Assembly: GCF_003610995.1 (NCBI RefSeq)
Contig: NZ_CP032543.1
Span: 5,890,001 to 5,954,000 of the forward strand
Source of the DNA: Streptomyces griseus subsp. griseus
GTDB taxonomy: Bacteria > Actinomycetota > Actinomycetes > Streptomycetales > Streptomycetaceae
Length of the DNA stretch: 64,000 nt
Direction of reading: 5' to 3'
Made by a program: the position numbers and the translations under genes. Under the pieces are notes generated by a model that saw only the letters and a list, made by a program, of their open reading frames with translations, ran no database searches and was not told the origin of the DNA. Shown here piece after piece: positions 9,601 to 24,600 of this stretch (position 1 is the stretch's first letter; every line of letters starts with the position of its first letter).

Positions 9601-12600
9601 TCGCCCTGGCGCACACCCTCGACCTGGACCTCCGGCTCGTCGGGACGGCTCCGTCGGCACCGGCGAGCACCTTCGTCACCCCGCTCAACCCGGGCGGGAA
9701 CGGCGGCACCGTGCACCTGGCCTACAACGGCTCCGACCATTACGACGCCCTGATCCCGGCCACCTCCCTGCCCGCCCCCACCCCGGCCATCCCCGCTCCC
9801 GCCACCGCCCCGGCCACCCCCGACCCGGCCGGCTCCGACGTGTTCGGGGAGTGGCTGCGGAGCATGGGCGGCATCACCGACCTGGACGCTCCGGTCGCGG
9901 AGACCCCGGACCGGGGTGACGGCGTACCGCTGGAGACCCAGCTGGAGCGGCACCGCCCGGCCAGGCTGCTCACCGGCGAGGACGCCCGGCCGCCGGGCCC
10001 CGCACCCCGCACCGTCACCTTCGACGACGGCAGCCGCCTGCCCACCGTCCTGATCAGCCCGGACGCCGATCCGGACGACGGCGGTACGGGTCCGGGCACC
10101 CGGACCGACGGGGCGCCGAGGACCGGCCTCCTCAACGGCCTGGGCGTCCTCAACCTGCGCTCGCCCGAGCAGGTGGCGAAGGAGGTCTTCGACCAGCTGC
10201 CGAAGAAGCTCCGTTCGCAGTTCGACGAGGCGGAGCTGCTGCGCCTGCTGAAGGACCAGCCCGGCGCCTTCACCGCCCCGCGCGGCGCGCGCTTCGTGGG
10301 CCGGGAGAAGTCCGGGGTCGGCCACGAGATGGTCGTCGAGGCCGTCCCGTACCACCGCTGGGAGCGGTTCTCCGAGCCGGGCGGCGCCACCGTCCGGGTG
10401 GACACCGTGCGGCGCGGCCAGTCCGGTACGGGCGGCGGGCGCAGCGTCGGGGTCGGGCGCCGGATCGCCGCGGGACTGGGCATGGGGCCGCCGCTCAACT
10501 GGCTGCTCAAGATCGGCGTCTCGCTCGGCTGGAACCGTAAGACCGACTACACCCAGGGCACGCAGGCGTACCACCAGAGCGAGTACCGGGCCTGGGAGGG
10601 CTCGCACCTGCATCTCGACGACGTCCACTACCGGGTGCGCGTGGAGCGGGTCACCGAGGCGCCGCGGACGCCCGCGCCCGGCACCCCGCCCACCGCTCCG
10701 CACTGGCAGCGCAGCGAGGTGCACTCCGCGTCCTTCGCCATGCGGGACGGACTGAGCTGGCGGCTGCCCGACGACCTCACCGTGCCCTTCAACGGGCCGA
10801 AGCGGGCGCCGGAGACGCTCACCTTCCCCAACGGCGCCGAACCGCGGATCACCGACACGACCGCCCTCCACCTGACGGACCCGCCGGAGAACGTGGCGCT
10901 CGCCATCTCCGGCGCCCGGCCGGGCAGTTCGGCCCACCGCACACTGGTCTCCTACGTACGGCCCGGACGGTTGCTCGGACTCTTCGGGCGGCTCTCCGGA
11001 CCGGTCACCGGCCCCGAGCTGACCCGGGGGAGCGGACAGCACCCGCTCGGCCACCTGATCGTGGAGCGGTCGATCCCGCACCGGGCCACCCTGGTCACGG
11101 AGTCGGTCAAGTCGGAGATCCGCGACCTCACCCAGACCACCTACCAGAACCAGCGCGCCCACGTCCGCGACACCCGCCTGGGCGTCCAGGTCACCGCCGG
11201 ACCGAACTACACCCTCATCGGCCCCGAGACCGACGTGCGCCTCCAGGGCGGCCCCCTGGTCCGCACGGACCTCGGCGCCGGCCGGGGCCACTACCTGGGC
11301 GCCGACGCCGCCCGCAAGGTGACCGGCCGCGTCCGCAACCACCCGGTGGCGCTCTACCGGGTGGAGCGCACCCTGATGGTGCGGGGCGCCGGGCAGCCGG
11401 CCTCCGCCGCCCGGCCGGTCCGGGTGGTCAGCCTCGACTGGTACTCCACCCAGGACGCGCGCCGCCTCGCGGGCTGGGACAGCCGCACGCCCGGAGCGAC
11501 CGGCCCGAACCCGGACGCCGAGCCGCCGGTGCCGTGGTACCTCAACCGGGAGGACCCGGTGCACCTCGGCGGCCAGGTGCGCGCCGAGGGATTCGTGCCG
11601 GACCGCCGGCCTGCCCCGGTCCCGGCCACGACCCCCGCGCCCGCCACGAACACCACCACCCCCGCTCCGGCGACGACCTCGACGACCACTCCGGCCCCCG
11701 CCCCCGTCCCGCCCCAGGACCCGCTGAAGGCCTTCGGCGACACCGTCCTGGACACGCTCCACCGCGCCTACCCGTCACTCTTCGTGCCGCCGCTGATGCT
11801 GCGCCACCCCCACCTGGCCAAGCTCTGGTACGGGGACGGGCGTATGAGGACCGCCCTCCACAACGAGCGCCAGGTCCGCGAGGCGCTGAACCGGCCCACC
11901 CTCGCGCAGAGCCTGGACGACCTGACCACCACCGGGGTGCCGGTCACCCTCACCGAGGACGGCAAGGTCCGCCGGGGCCACCACACGCTCATCCTGCGCG
12001 CCCGCCTCACCGACCGGCGGTTCGAGACGACCATGAGCGAGCGCTCACTGCGCAACGCCGTCGTCGGCACCGAGATCTCCGGCCAGGGGCAGCAGGAGTC
12101 CACCACCCTCTCCGCCGGCGTCGAGCTGGGCATCTCACCGCGCGACCACGACAAGGACCCCGGTACCGGGCTGCCCCGCCAGGCGGGCAACGTCTCCCTG
12201 GGCGCCCGCCAGGCCCTGTCGTGGACGCGCGCCACGAAGAACACCGTCGCGGTCACCCACGACCAGCTGGCCTTCCAGAACGGTGCCGATCTCTACAGCT
12301 ACCAGGTGGAGCTGGGCGCCACCTTCGAGGGCCACCGCCGTCCGCGCGGCTGGACCCGGCTGGTCTCGGCGGGGCTGCTCGGCGCGGGTGTCTTCGTCAG
12401 CAAGGTCGCGGAGCGGCCGCTGTTCTCCGGGGGCACCGAGACCGTGGGCCGGGTGGAGCTGGCCGTCCCCGCGGCCCACGGCTCCGAGCGCCACGCCCCC
12501 GCCGACCCGCCGCCCACCGGTCCCGCGCCGACACCCGCGCCCACCCCCGCCCCGCGTCCCCTCACCTCCACCGAGGCCGACCAGCTGCTCGACGGCACAC

Positions 12601-15600
12601 GGCCCCTGCCCCGGACCACCGCGGCCGACCGGCAGCTCGTCAACAAGCTGCTCAGCGCCCCGCACGTGGTCCTCAGCGCCGAGGGCGGCGAGCAGCGCCA
12701 GCGGCTCGTCCAGGACACCGCCGACCGCGCCACCGGCTCCTCCTGGCACGTCAGCGCGCCCGGCACCCCGATCCGCACGGCCCTGCGCCGGGCCATGGCC
12801 AACCTCGGCGTCGCCGGCCAACTCGGCCAGTACCTCGGCCCGTTCGGTTCCCGCATCACCGGGCTCACCGGTGCGGGCCCCTTCTCGACGCACTACCTCA
12901 AGGCGGCGGTCCGGGGCGAACTCGACAACCTGCGCGTCAGGAGCGACCCGAAGCCGGGCAGCCTCGAAGCCACCATCGGCAACGAACACCGCGTCGCCGG
13001 GTCCTCCGGCAGCGGCTCCCGCACCACCCTCGGGCTCCAGGGGGGCGTGACACCGGTGCAGCAGGCCCCCGGCCAACAGGCGCTGGTGGGGGCGTACACC
13101 TCCGCGCTCCAGTACGCCTGGGGCAAGGGCCGCAGCGTCTCGCAGACCCTCACCCGGGGCCGCAACACCACCCTCAGCTACGCCGGCCGGATGTACCTGG
13201 TGGTCGCGGACGCCGCCGAGACCGTCGCGGTACGGGACCGCTGGACAGCCGTGATGGGAGCGGTCGGCACCCGGTCCGGCGGCGGGATCAGCTCCGCCGC
13301 CGGGCGGATCTCCGAGCGCCTGGGGCGCGGCCTCGACCCGCGCCGGGCCGCCGGCGCGCTCCAGCGCATCCGCGACGCCGTCATGTTCCACCTGCCGATG
13401 CAGGACGCGATCGAGGCCGGGCTCGCCCCGGACGGCCTGGGCACCCGCACGCCGGACAACCTCGGCGGCGGCTACCGGCTGCCCCCGTTCCTGCAACGCC
13501 GCCACTTCCCCTCCCACCCCAGCGGCCAACTGGACGCGAGCCGGGCGGCGCAGCAGCTGATGGGGCAGCTGGCGCGGATGGGCGTGCCCTCGCACGACCG
13601 GGAGCAGGTGCTCCAGCGCCTCTCGCCGGACTTCCTCCGCTCCCATGTGCACGAGCTGACCACCGACGGGGTGACCCTGCCGGTCCGCTACCGCAGCTGG
13701 TCCAGCCCGCACCAGCTGCCGGTGGGCGGTAGCCCCGGTCAGCTGAAGCTCACACTGACCCCGGTCACCACCACCGTCGAGCGGCTGCGTACCGGCTACG
13801 AGCTGGAGGACTACCGCACCACCGCCCGCGACGACGTCGGCGGCCGGTCCCAGGACCGCGGCGCCGACGCGACCCTCAGCGGGAGCGAACGCGTCGCGGA
13901 CGGCGGCCTGCTCGCCGCCAACCCGGCGATCCAGGGCACGGCCGCCAAGCAGCGGTCCAGCAACGTGACCGAGTCGGCCGGCGCCACCGCGATGCCCAAC
14001 ATCGCCACCACCCAGGCGCACGCCGAGATCGTGACCACGTACACCCTGACGGCCACCCTGGTGGACGCCTCCGGCCAGCCGCTCGGCCCCACCGCCACCG
14101 CCCCCGTCGGCACGCTCAACGAGATCCTCCCCGCGAGTCTGCTCACCCCGGACGGTGAGGGCACCGACGGCGCGCTGACCGAGCAGGACGTGCCGGAGCC
14201 GCCGCGTGCGGTCACGCTGCTGACGGCCGATCAGGCGCGGGCGGAGTCCGTCGCCCAGTGGCGTACCACGGACGGGGAGACCGGTGAGCGGGACCCGGAC
14301 ATCCTGCCCTTCGACGATGTGATCGGCTCCGGCATCCTCGCCGTGGACATACGCGGCGCGGCCAACGTGCAGGACGCCCTGACCCTCGCCACCGCCCGCG
14401 CCGACGGCTCCCCCGGCGACCTGGACCTCGGCGAGCGGCATACCGGCACCACCCTCGCCGAACGCGTCCGGATGGCCCGCCACACCCCGCTCACCGGCCT
14501 CGGCACCGCCCCGGCCCAGGCCCAGCAGGAGGCCACCTCCCAGGTCGGACTGACCGCGGGCTTCCGCGAGGCGCTCGGCCCCGACGGCTCGCCGCTGCCC
14601 ACCCAGTCCTCCGCCCGCCTCCTGAAGCAGTCCCACACCGCCGACTCCCGCCTCTACGCCAAGATGCACCGCGACGGCGCCCGGCTGCTGGCCGTGGAGA
14701 ACAAGCCGCGCATGGAGGCCATGCAGCGGCGCAAGACCGGCGACGCGCTGGACGCGGGCATCACCGACAACATCGAGGGCGCGGTCAGTACGTCGCCGCT
14801 GGCGGGCAACAGCAACGCGGGCGTGACCAACCCCGGTGCCACGGTCCCGATCGGCGGTGCCAACGACTCCACCGCCCTCAGGAGCGCCACCGACACGACC
14901 CTCGGCACCCACATCAAGGTCGTCACCGACCGCAGCATGCTCTTCGCGGTCCCCGTCAGCTGGCTGGCGGTGGCCGAGGTGGACCACCGGGTCACCGACA
15001 GCCGCCCGATGCAGGCGCTCGGCAAGCCGAAGCGCGGCCCGCGCGCCGCCGAGGCCGAGACCACCGCCCTGGTCTGGCTCCGCGAGGACATCGCCCGCGA
15101 CTACGGCCTGCTCGACGACACCACCTTCCCCGACGAGGCCCGCGCGGCCTGGGACGCCCAGGCCAAGGCGACGGCCGACCTCGCCACCGCCGAGAAGAAC
15201 TACTACGACGCCCGCGCGAAGGCCCGGGAGACCTGGCTCGGCCTGAGTCCCGAGCAGCAGGCGGCGCTCGGGGACGACGACCGGGTGACGGTCCTGCCGC
15301 GCGCCGTCGCCGAGTCCCCGGCCGTCACCGCCTGGCAGGCGGCCCGCGAGGAGGTACGCACCTGGCAGCAGCGCCTCGACGCCGCCGCGAAGGACCACCA
15401 CCGCCTCCAGCTGGCCGCCGCCCGGCTCACCGCCCACCACCAGGGCTCGGGCTCGGTGCCGGTGAAGGACGCGCCGCAGGAGTACACCGCGCCCGACTGG
15501 CGCTCCGAGGCGCCGGAACCGTACAAGGTCACCGAGGCCGGCGGCTCCACCCCGCGCACGCTCACCTCGCCGGACGGCCGCACGGTGCACGAGGTCCACG

Positions 15601-18600
15601 AAGTGCCGCACGACGGCGCCTCGTTCTTCCACGCGCTCCTCACGACGGCCCAGGACCGGGGGCGGCTGGCCTTCCTGCTCGACGCGGACCTCGCCGACCG
15701 CTTCACCGCCGCGCCCGGCGATCCCGCGGTCACCGCGGAGGCCGTCGGGGCGGTGCGCAACCGGCTCGCGTGGGCGCTGGGCGACGACCGGAACGGGGAC
15801 CTGCTGGACGGCCTGGCCCTGGACACGGCGGACACCTTCAGCCAGGTCGAACTGGACTTCGCGGAGGTGGAGCTCACCCCGGCCCAGCAGGCGGAGTTCG
15901 ACGCGTTCGGCCGGCTCCCGCTGACCTTCTGGCCGAGCCCCGAGCAGCGGGTGGCGCTGGCGATGGCGGCGCTGTCACGGCCCTTCACGGCCGAGCCGGC
16001 CGCGGTGGGCCCGGACGCCGGGGACCCGGCTCAGCCCGAGCGCAGGGCCGGCGACCACGGCGGCGCCGACCTGCTGCCCGCCCTCGCGGCCCGCGTCCTG
16101 GACACTCCGGTGACGGTGATCACGGGGGAGGGGCGGCAGCAGGTGTTCGTCCCGCGCGGTGCCGACCCGGCGGTGGCCGACACCTCCTCGGGCCCGGTGC
16201 TCTTCGCCGCGGACGGCTTCTTCTCCGCCGCCCTCCCGCCCGGCACCACGCCGCCTGCCGCCACGGCGCTGCCCGCCACCAGCGCGCCCTCCTCCGGCAC
16301 GGAGACCGCCCCGAAGCCGCCCGCCCACCGCAGCCACCCCACCCCGCCCTGGCTGCCGCCCGCCGACGACACCGGTGCCCCGCGCTACCGCCTGGACCGC
16401 GACGGCGTCCTCACCGCACCCGACGGCGCGACCTTCACCCAGGGCCCTCCCGCCGGCCGTGGCAACGGCTTCTTCGCCGCACTCTCCACAGCCCTGCGCC
16501 ACGCCGCCGTGGAGCCCGGCCGTGACCCGAAGGCGGCGACCCGGCTCCGCAGCCGCGCCGGGGCGTCGCCCGCCCAGCTGATGCGGCTCAACGGCCTCCC
16601 CGGCGACCGGGCGGACCGCGACGCGCTGTTCTCGCCCCCGCCGCTCCGGACCGGGCCGGGCGTGCCCGCGCCGAGCCAGGACGCCCGCGACGGCCACCTG
16701 CGCCGCCACCTCGCCAACGCCCCGTGGGGCCCGGACGCCGACCGGGCGGTGGCCGAGTGGGCGGCGAAGGCGACCGGTGCCACCGTCACCCTGGTCGAGG
16801 AGAACGGCACCACCCACACGTACGCCGGTCCCTCCGCCGACTCGCCGACGCTCCGACTCCGCCGCCGGGGCGGCGACTTCGTGCCGCTGCTTCTCCGCAC
16901 CCCGGCGCCGACGCCGCCAGTGGCACCGACGCCGGAGACCCCGGCCCCCGTACCCACGACGAAGGTGTCCGAGGCGCCTGTCACGTCCGGGACGAGCGCG
17001 CCGGAGCCGCCCACCGCCGGCGACCCGCCCGGTCCGCACGGCGAGGAGGAGGCGTACGGACTCAGCACCCTCTCCGGCGCGGAGCCCCGGCCGCAGGACA
17101 GCCCGGACACCGACTCCGACTCCGACTCCGATTCCGAGAGCGTGGGGACCACCCCGGTCTGGGCCGACCCCGAGTGGCTGACGGCGCTCTTCGGCTCCCA
17201 GTGGAACAGGGCGCCGCGCGCCCGGCTCCAGGAGACATCCGAGGCGCTGTACGCCCTGGTCGAGGAGGCGGCGGACGGCCGTCCGGTCCGCGACGGCCTG
17301 GCCGACCTCGTGCGGGAGGTCATGCACCTCCCCGACCGGGCCCGGGTGACCAACCAGGACGTGCTGGACCTGGGATCGCTGGCCCTGGAGGCGTCCTCGG
17401 ACGACCTGGCCGGCGCCGAGGACCTGGCCGTGTACTTCGTCGACCGGCAGATCGAGACCCGGCGGGACGCCCTCGCCGAGGAGACCCTGCTGCACACCGC
17501 CGACCGGACCCCGGCGGGCCGGGACCTCACCGGGACGGGGCGAGGGCTGCCGCAGCCGGACTCGTACCTCACCGAACGTTCCGGCCGGGTGGCCGAGCAG
17601 AACGCGCAGTGGCGCAACCCGTACCTGATCGTCGGTCAGGCGGCGGAGGGCGGCGGCGTCGAGATCGTCACACCGTGGCGCACCTTCGTGGTCCGTGACG
17701 CCGAGGAGATGGCGCGGATCATCTCCTACGACACCCGGCGGCCGGGCGGCGCCGACATCGTCCTCGCCCTGCCCCCGGCCTTCGCCGCGCGGGTCGCCAA
17801 CCTGGTGGCCGGAACGACGGCCCGCCCCGTCTGGTACCCGCTGGGACCGGCCGAGGTCGCCACCCACCCCACCACCGGAGCCGCCCACCTGGTGGTGCAC
17901 CGGAGGGACGGGGAGACCGGGCCGGACTGGAGCACGCCCCCGCCCCCGCAGCTGCCCGGCCTGCCCGGCGCCCGCGACCTCAGCAGCGACAGCGACAGCG
18001 ACGACGGCCGCAGCAGCGACAGCGACTCCACCAGCGACGGTGACGCGGAGTTCGACCGGCTGGCCGACGAGGCCCAGTTCGAGCGCCGGATCGACGCCCT
18101 GCGCCCCAGGCCGCTGATCACCCGGGACTACGAGGTCGTCGACGACGGCGGCACCGGGGTGCTGTTCACCGAGCCCGGCCCCCGCGCGGTCGGCGTAGTC
18201 CGCGCGCGGGAGGGGACCGAGGGTCTGGCCCTGGTCCTGCCCCACCAGGGCCAGGACGTCGTTCCCGCCGCCGACCGACCCCCGCTGCACATCTCCGCGG
18301 ACCGGACGGTGGCGCTGCACTCGGCCGGGAACGACACCACCGGCCGGGGCCGGCAGGTGTACGCGACCCGTGCGGCCATCGAGTCCTCCTCGGCCCGGCT
18401 CGCCGCCGCCGGAGCCGGGGTGCGGCTGGAGGCCGACCCGTCGGTGCGCGTCATCCTCAAGGGCGAGGACGGCACCCCCGGCGAACCGCTGTTCCGGGTG
18501 GAACCCCGCTTCCTCACCGGCTCCGGGACCTCCGAGCACGCCTTCACCCGGGACTTCGCCCGGATGGTCGCGGGTACGGACGCCGCTCCGCTCTCCCACC

Positions 18601-21600
18601 TCGCCTTCCGCACCCCCGACGGCACCGTCGCCACCGCGCCCGCCAACGGGCTGCACGGCCGGGAGGTCACCGGCACCCACCACCTGGCCCAGGCACTGAC
18701 GGAGGTCGCCGACGGCACCCGCCCCGCGACCGGCGTCACCCCCGACTGGGCCGCCCGGCAGGCGGGCCGGGACCCGCGCTTCACCGGCGGCGTCGTGGGC
18801 GCGCCGACTCCCGGCGAGGCGTACGGCCAGGCCCTCAGCCACACCCAGGACAACGCGCTGCGCGGGCCGTTGGCCCAGGCCGCCGCGCGTACCGGAGTCA
18901 ACGAGCACGCCTGGGCGCAGGTCGGCGAGGGCTACCTGATCCAGTCGGTCAGCACCACCAGCGACGGCGGCGCCCAGCTCTTCACCCACAACCACGCCAA
19001 GCCCGGCGACCCGGTGGGCCCGCACGCCCCGTACCACTTCGCCCAGGTGGTGCTGGCCAGTGAGGACGGCACCCACCAGATCACCCTGGAGAACGAGACC
19101 CACTCCCGCACCCCCATCCCGGCCGACCGGCTCGACGCGATCGTCGACGAGAACCTCGACCGCTACGACGAGGGCCAGTTGGACATGCTGGCCGACGAGA
19201 CCGAGCGGCGCGCCGAGACGGCCCGGCGTGACGGCTCCGACCCCGCGTACACCGCCCGGCTGGACGGGTTCGCGCGCACCGCCCGGGCCCTGGCCGCCGT
19301 GCACGAGGCCGAGCACGTCCGGTGGCACTTCACCGAGGACCGCCCCGAACACGCCCTGGCCCAGCGCGAGGTGGACCAGGCCCGGGCCCGCGCCCGGGAC
19401 GCCGTACGGTCCGCCGCACCGGTCCTGGACGACAAGGACCAGTGGTTCTTCCGGGCCTACAGCAAACGGCCCGGCGAATCGGCGCACGCCGTCAACGCGG
19501 CGCTGCTGTCGGAGCGTTCGCCCGCCGTCTCCAATCCGCTCACCACGGTCGCCCTGCACGGCCACACACTCCGCCCGGACCAGCGGACCGTACGCTTCGC
19601 CGAGCAGCAGCACACCCTCTCGCCCGAAGCGGGCGAGAACCTGGACGCCCTGGCCCTGTCGCTGGCCCGCGCCGCCCTGTGGAACCGCGCCAACGGCCTG
19701 CCCCTGCCCGCGGTCACCGTCACCGGGCACGGCAACCGGTCCCAGGCGAGCGGCGAGAAGCGGGCTCAGGCGGTCGGCAAGGCGCTCGGGGACCGGCTGG
19801 TCCGCCTGCTCAGGACGCTCCAGCAAGGCGCCCCGGGCCCGCACGTCCGGCTCTCCGACCTCACGCTCACCCTGGACGCCCAGCGGGTCCGCCGTGCCAC
19901 CGACCCGGACCGGGGGCGGATGGTGACCGTCGACATCGACGACCACCGGCACCCCTCCCCGACGGCACCCGGCCGCCCCGCCCCCGTCGGCGGGCCGCCC
20001 GCCACCGAGCCGTCCGCCCTGCGCCGCCCGACCACCGAGGCCGCGCCCGGCAGCTCTCTCTCCGGCGGTGCGGACCCGGCCACCCGGCCCGGCACCACCA
20101 CGCCCTCCGGCCGGGACGGCTCCCGGCCGGGCCGCCGGTCCGCGACGCCCAGCCCCGACCGGGGCGCGCCGGTGCCCGCGTGGGTCCAGGCCCGCATCCG
20201 GTACGCCGAGGAGTCCGTCGCCTTCGAGCGGCGGCTGGCCGAACACCTCGCCGAGAACGAGGCGGTGACCGAGGAGTTCCGGAAGATGGCGCGTGCCGCG
20301 TGGGAGCGGGCGCGGCAGCAGTATCCGCGGGCCCTCGCCACGTTCGGCAGCGAGAACCCGAGCATGCCCGGCAGCGTGGGGGCCGGCCGGCCCGCCCTCC
20401 AGCAGGTGCTGCGGGCCGGCAACCTGCGCGAGCTGGTGACCTTCCTCTTCCAGGGCATCTCCAGCGACCTGGTGCCGGAGATGCTGGGCGGCAGGGAGGA
20501 GCCGAACCCGGAGATCGAGGCGGAGCGCCCCAGCCGCCGTCAGGCGGAGGGCCGCACCCAGCTGGAGCGCCTCGCCGAACAGCTGCGGTTGGACGACACC
20601 CTCTCCGCCCCGGAGAAGCAGGCCGCGCTCGCCCGCGCCACCAGGGAGCACACGCTTCCCGTCGACCCCGACGACGTCCGGCCGCCGCTCAGCCGGGCCG
20701 AGCGCCCCTTCGCCGTGAACGACCTCGGCCTCACCTGGATGCCCGCCTCCTCCGTGTACGACCTCGCGATGAGCTCCGGACTCCAGCAGACCTCCGAGGA
20801 GACGGGCGGCCTGGTCCTCACCGGTACGGCGGGTTCGACGTACCGCTTCCTGGTGCACGCCGCCCGGATGCGGGACCAGTGGGGCCTCGACCTGGACCTC
20901 GGGCTGATCCGGGCCGGCATGATCGCCATGTCCCTCTCGGCGGACCACCATTCGTTCCACGAGGTCATGCGCGGCGCCCAGTTGGCGCTCGACTCGATCC
21001 CCGGCCACGATCCCGCGCTGGACTACCGGGACAACTGGGGCCGCTACTGGAACGTCCACCCGCTCACGGAACAGGAGCTGCGCCGGCACGTCGCCGGTGG
21101 CGGACGGTTCCCCGACGAGCACGCCCAGGACGTGGAGGACGCGGCGGGCCTGGGCGCACAGGCCGGGCCGCTCACCGAGCTGGCACGGCTGCTCCCGGAG
21201 CTGTCGGCGGCCGACCGCGCGACCCGGCTGGCGCTGCTTTCGCCGGCCGACCGCGAGTACCTGGCCGCCCGGCCCGGCCTCGCGGCGGCGCTCCGCTCGA
21301 AGCTGAGCGACCGCGACTTCGCCGAAACCGTGGCCAACCTGCTGGTACAGGTGGCCCCCGGGGTCGAGCAGCCCGTCTCCGCCGGACGTGAGGCGCGGGC
21401 GCGGATCACGGCCATGCTGCGCGATCCCGACGTGGCGACGCGGCTGCTGGAGCGTGGCGCCCGGGTCCTGGTGGCGCCGAGGAACGAGGCCCTGACCGAG
21501 CTCGGCCCGTTCCGCGACCTCGCGGGCCGTGAGCTGTCCGGGACCGACCGGCGGACCTGGGACACCGTGCGCGGTCTCGGGCGGCTGAACACCGCCGTCA

Positions 21601-24600
21601 CCGAGGAGAACCTGCTCGGCGAGACCACCGGCGTGGCCGGTGCGCAGGGCTACGCCGACGGATACTCCACCACCACCCACGAGTTCGCCCACGCCATCCA
21701 CCGGTACGGGCTGGACGACGCCGACCGGCGGACCATCGCGGCCGCCTACCGGGGCAAGCTCAGCCCGCCCGCCGGCCAGGACCCGGCCGACGTGGAGTGG
21801 CCGGACGGCCCCCGCCGGAGTGCGAACGACGGACAGCCGGTCGACAACTACGCCTCCAGGGACGAGTTCGAGTACTTCGCCCAGGCCGTCAACGCCTACC
21901 TGGGCACGAACACCGGCCACGACCCGTTCACCGGACAGCCCCGCAACAACGGCCCCGCCTGGGTGCGGGAGAACGAGCCCGCTCTGCTGCCCGTCCTGGA
22001 ACGGCTCTTCGGGACCACGCCGGAACAGGATGCCCCCGGCCCGGCCAACCCGGTGGACGCGGTCCGCGCCGAGAACGAGATGTACGAGGGCTTCCGCGCC
22101 GTATGGGACCGGGCGGAGGGCATCCACCGCGCCCAGCCGCACCCGCCGGTGACCCCGCCCTCGCAGCTCCGGGACGCCGGCACCGCCGGCCCGCGCCCGG
22201 CCACGGACGGGAGCACCGAGACACCGCTCCCGCCGCCACCGCCCACGTCGGCCGACCGGCGCAGCGGCTGGGCCGAGTTCCCCCAGGACCTGACGGCCGA
22301 ACTGGACCGGCTCCTCATCGCCTCCGCCCCCGAGTCCGAGGCGCTGGCCCGCTTCCGGTTCACCGACGAGAGCGACAGTGACCACGAGAGCACCGAGAGC
22401 GATCCGGCGGACGATCCCCGGACCTGGGCCGGGCTGCTGTTCGGCCCGGCCTCCCGGGGCGAGTACGAGGCCGAGGCGCTGCTCGATACCGCCCGTGCCG
22501 TACGGGACCTGGCGCACCGCGCGACCGCGTCGCGGGCGGAGGCGACCGACGTCCTGGCCGAGCTCCGTGAGCTGACCCGGCAGGTGCTCGGCCTCGGCGG
22601 CCGGGCCCGGATCGGCGCACGGGAGCTGATGATGCTGGGCTCGCTGGCGCTCAGCGCCACCCCGCGCCAACTGGCCGACACCGGCGCGCTGGCCCGCCTG
22701 CTGACGCACCAGGACGCCGCGCTCGGTGAGCAGAGCAGGCTCGCCCCGGACCGCGGCCCCGGACGCGACTGGACCGGCACCGGCGGGCAGACGCCCCCGC
22801 TCGACACCTACGCGGCCCAGGACGGGGACGGCGCGCTGACACTCTGGCCGGCGCCCTGGCCGAAGTCGTACGTCGTGCTGGCCCAGTCCGCCCCGTCCGC
22901 CGTGCACCTGCACACCCCGGACGGCACGCTGCGGATCGAGGACACGGCGGACCTGGCCCGGCTGATCGCCCGCGACCCGCACCGGCCCGCGGGCCACGAC
23001 GTGGTGCTCGCCCTGGGGCACGAGGACATCGAGACGCTCGCCCGCCAGGTCGCGGACCTCACCGGCAGCCGCGTCTGGTACTCCGAGGCGGCCCCCCGGG
23101 TGGCCACGGACTGGCGCAGCGGTGCCGAACACCTGACCACCGGCCCCTCGCCGCACGCCGGGGCACACCCCTGGGCATCCCTGCTCCCGGGACAGGACCC
23201 CGTCGCCGGCGGCCCGCCCACCGACGTACCGGCGGAGGAGCGCTCCTTCGTCCCGGACGCCCCAGTCGCCGAGGCGCGCCGGGCCCGCCCGCTGACCACC
23301 CGGCAGTACGGCTTCGCGGACGGCCACGGGGACGGCGAACTGTTCCGTAACCCCGGCGAACCGCTCAACGACTGGCGGCCGCCCCAGGCCCTGGCCGGCA
23401 CCGACGACCCGCCCACGCTGCTCCTGGCCGAACAGACCTGGGACACGCAGAGCGTCCACGGCCACCCGGCCCTCCGGATCTCCGCCGACCGCACCCTCGC
23501 GACCCTGGACGGCTACGACGGCCAGCAGGTCTACGCCACCCGTCAGGCCGTCGCCGACGCCACGGCCAAGCTCACCCGGGCGGGCCTGGCCGTACGCCTC
23601 CGACTCGACGAGGAGCGGGGCATCGTCCTGCCCACGCCCGACGGAGGCAACCGGCAGCTGTTCCGGGTGACCCCGGTCTTCCTGAACTCCACCGGCCAGT
23701 CCACCGAGGAGGTCTGCCGGGACTTCGCCATCATGCTCGCCGACGACGGCCGCACCTCCCACCTGGTCTTCCGGGACCCGGCGGGCGGCCCGCCGGCCAC
23801 CGCGCCCGCCAACGCCTCCGACGGCGCCGAGGTCACCGGGACGCACCACCTTGCCGAGGCCCTGGGCCAGGTCGCCGACGGTGTGCTGAGCCCGGGCTCA
23901 GTCGGCACCGACTGGGCGGCCTCGCAGGTCCGCAAGGACGGCCGGCCCATCGGTGGGGACGGCACCGGACCGCTGCCCGCCGCCGCGTACGGCAGCGCGC
24001 TGAGTCTGGAGCGCCCCGAGGACCCCCGGCGTACCGCGATGACGGAGGCGGCCCAAAGGATCGGCGTCAACGAGTTCGCCTGGGCGGACGTGGGCGAGGC
24101 CTATCTCGTCCAGTCCGTCGCGGCCCCGGGCGAGCACGGCCCGAGTCTGGAGACGAACTACGCCAAGCCCTCGACGGAGTCCGGCGAGTCCTACTTCGGC
24201 TACCACTTCATCACCGTGGTCCTCGCCAGTGAGGACGGCACCCACCAGGTCTCCCTGGAGAACCACGCCCGCGCCGGCTCACGCGAGGAACGGCTGCGCC
24301 GGATGGTGCTCAGCAACCTGCGCGCCCACGACGTGGCGGAGCTGCGGGAACAGGCCGACACCCTGCGCCGGGAGATCGCCCGCCAGGAGGACGCCGGCGT
24401 CGACGAGGGCCTCAAGGAGGTACGCGGTCACCTCGACCTGACCATCCTGCTGACCCGGGCGGCCCTGGCCCAGCAGGAAGTGGCGAGCACCGCCGCGGGC
24501 TCGCCCGAACGCAACGAGGCGCGACGCACCTTCGATGGCGTCGTCAGGACCGCGTCCAAGCACCTGGAGCGCCTGGAAAAGACCGTCCCCGGCAAGCAGC

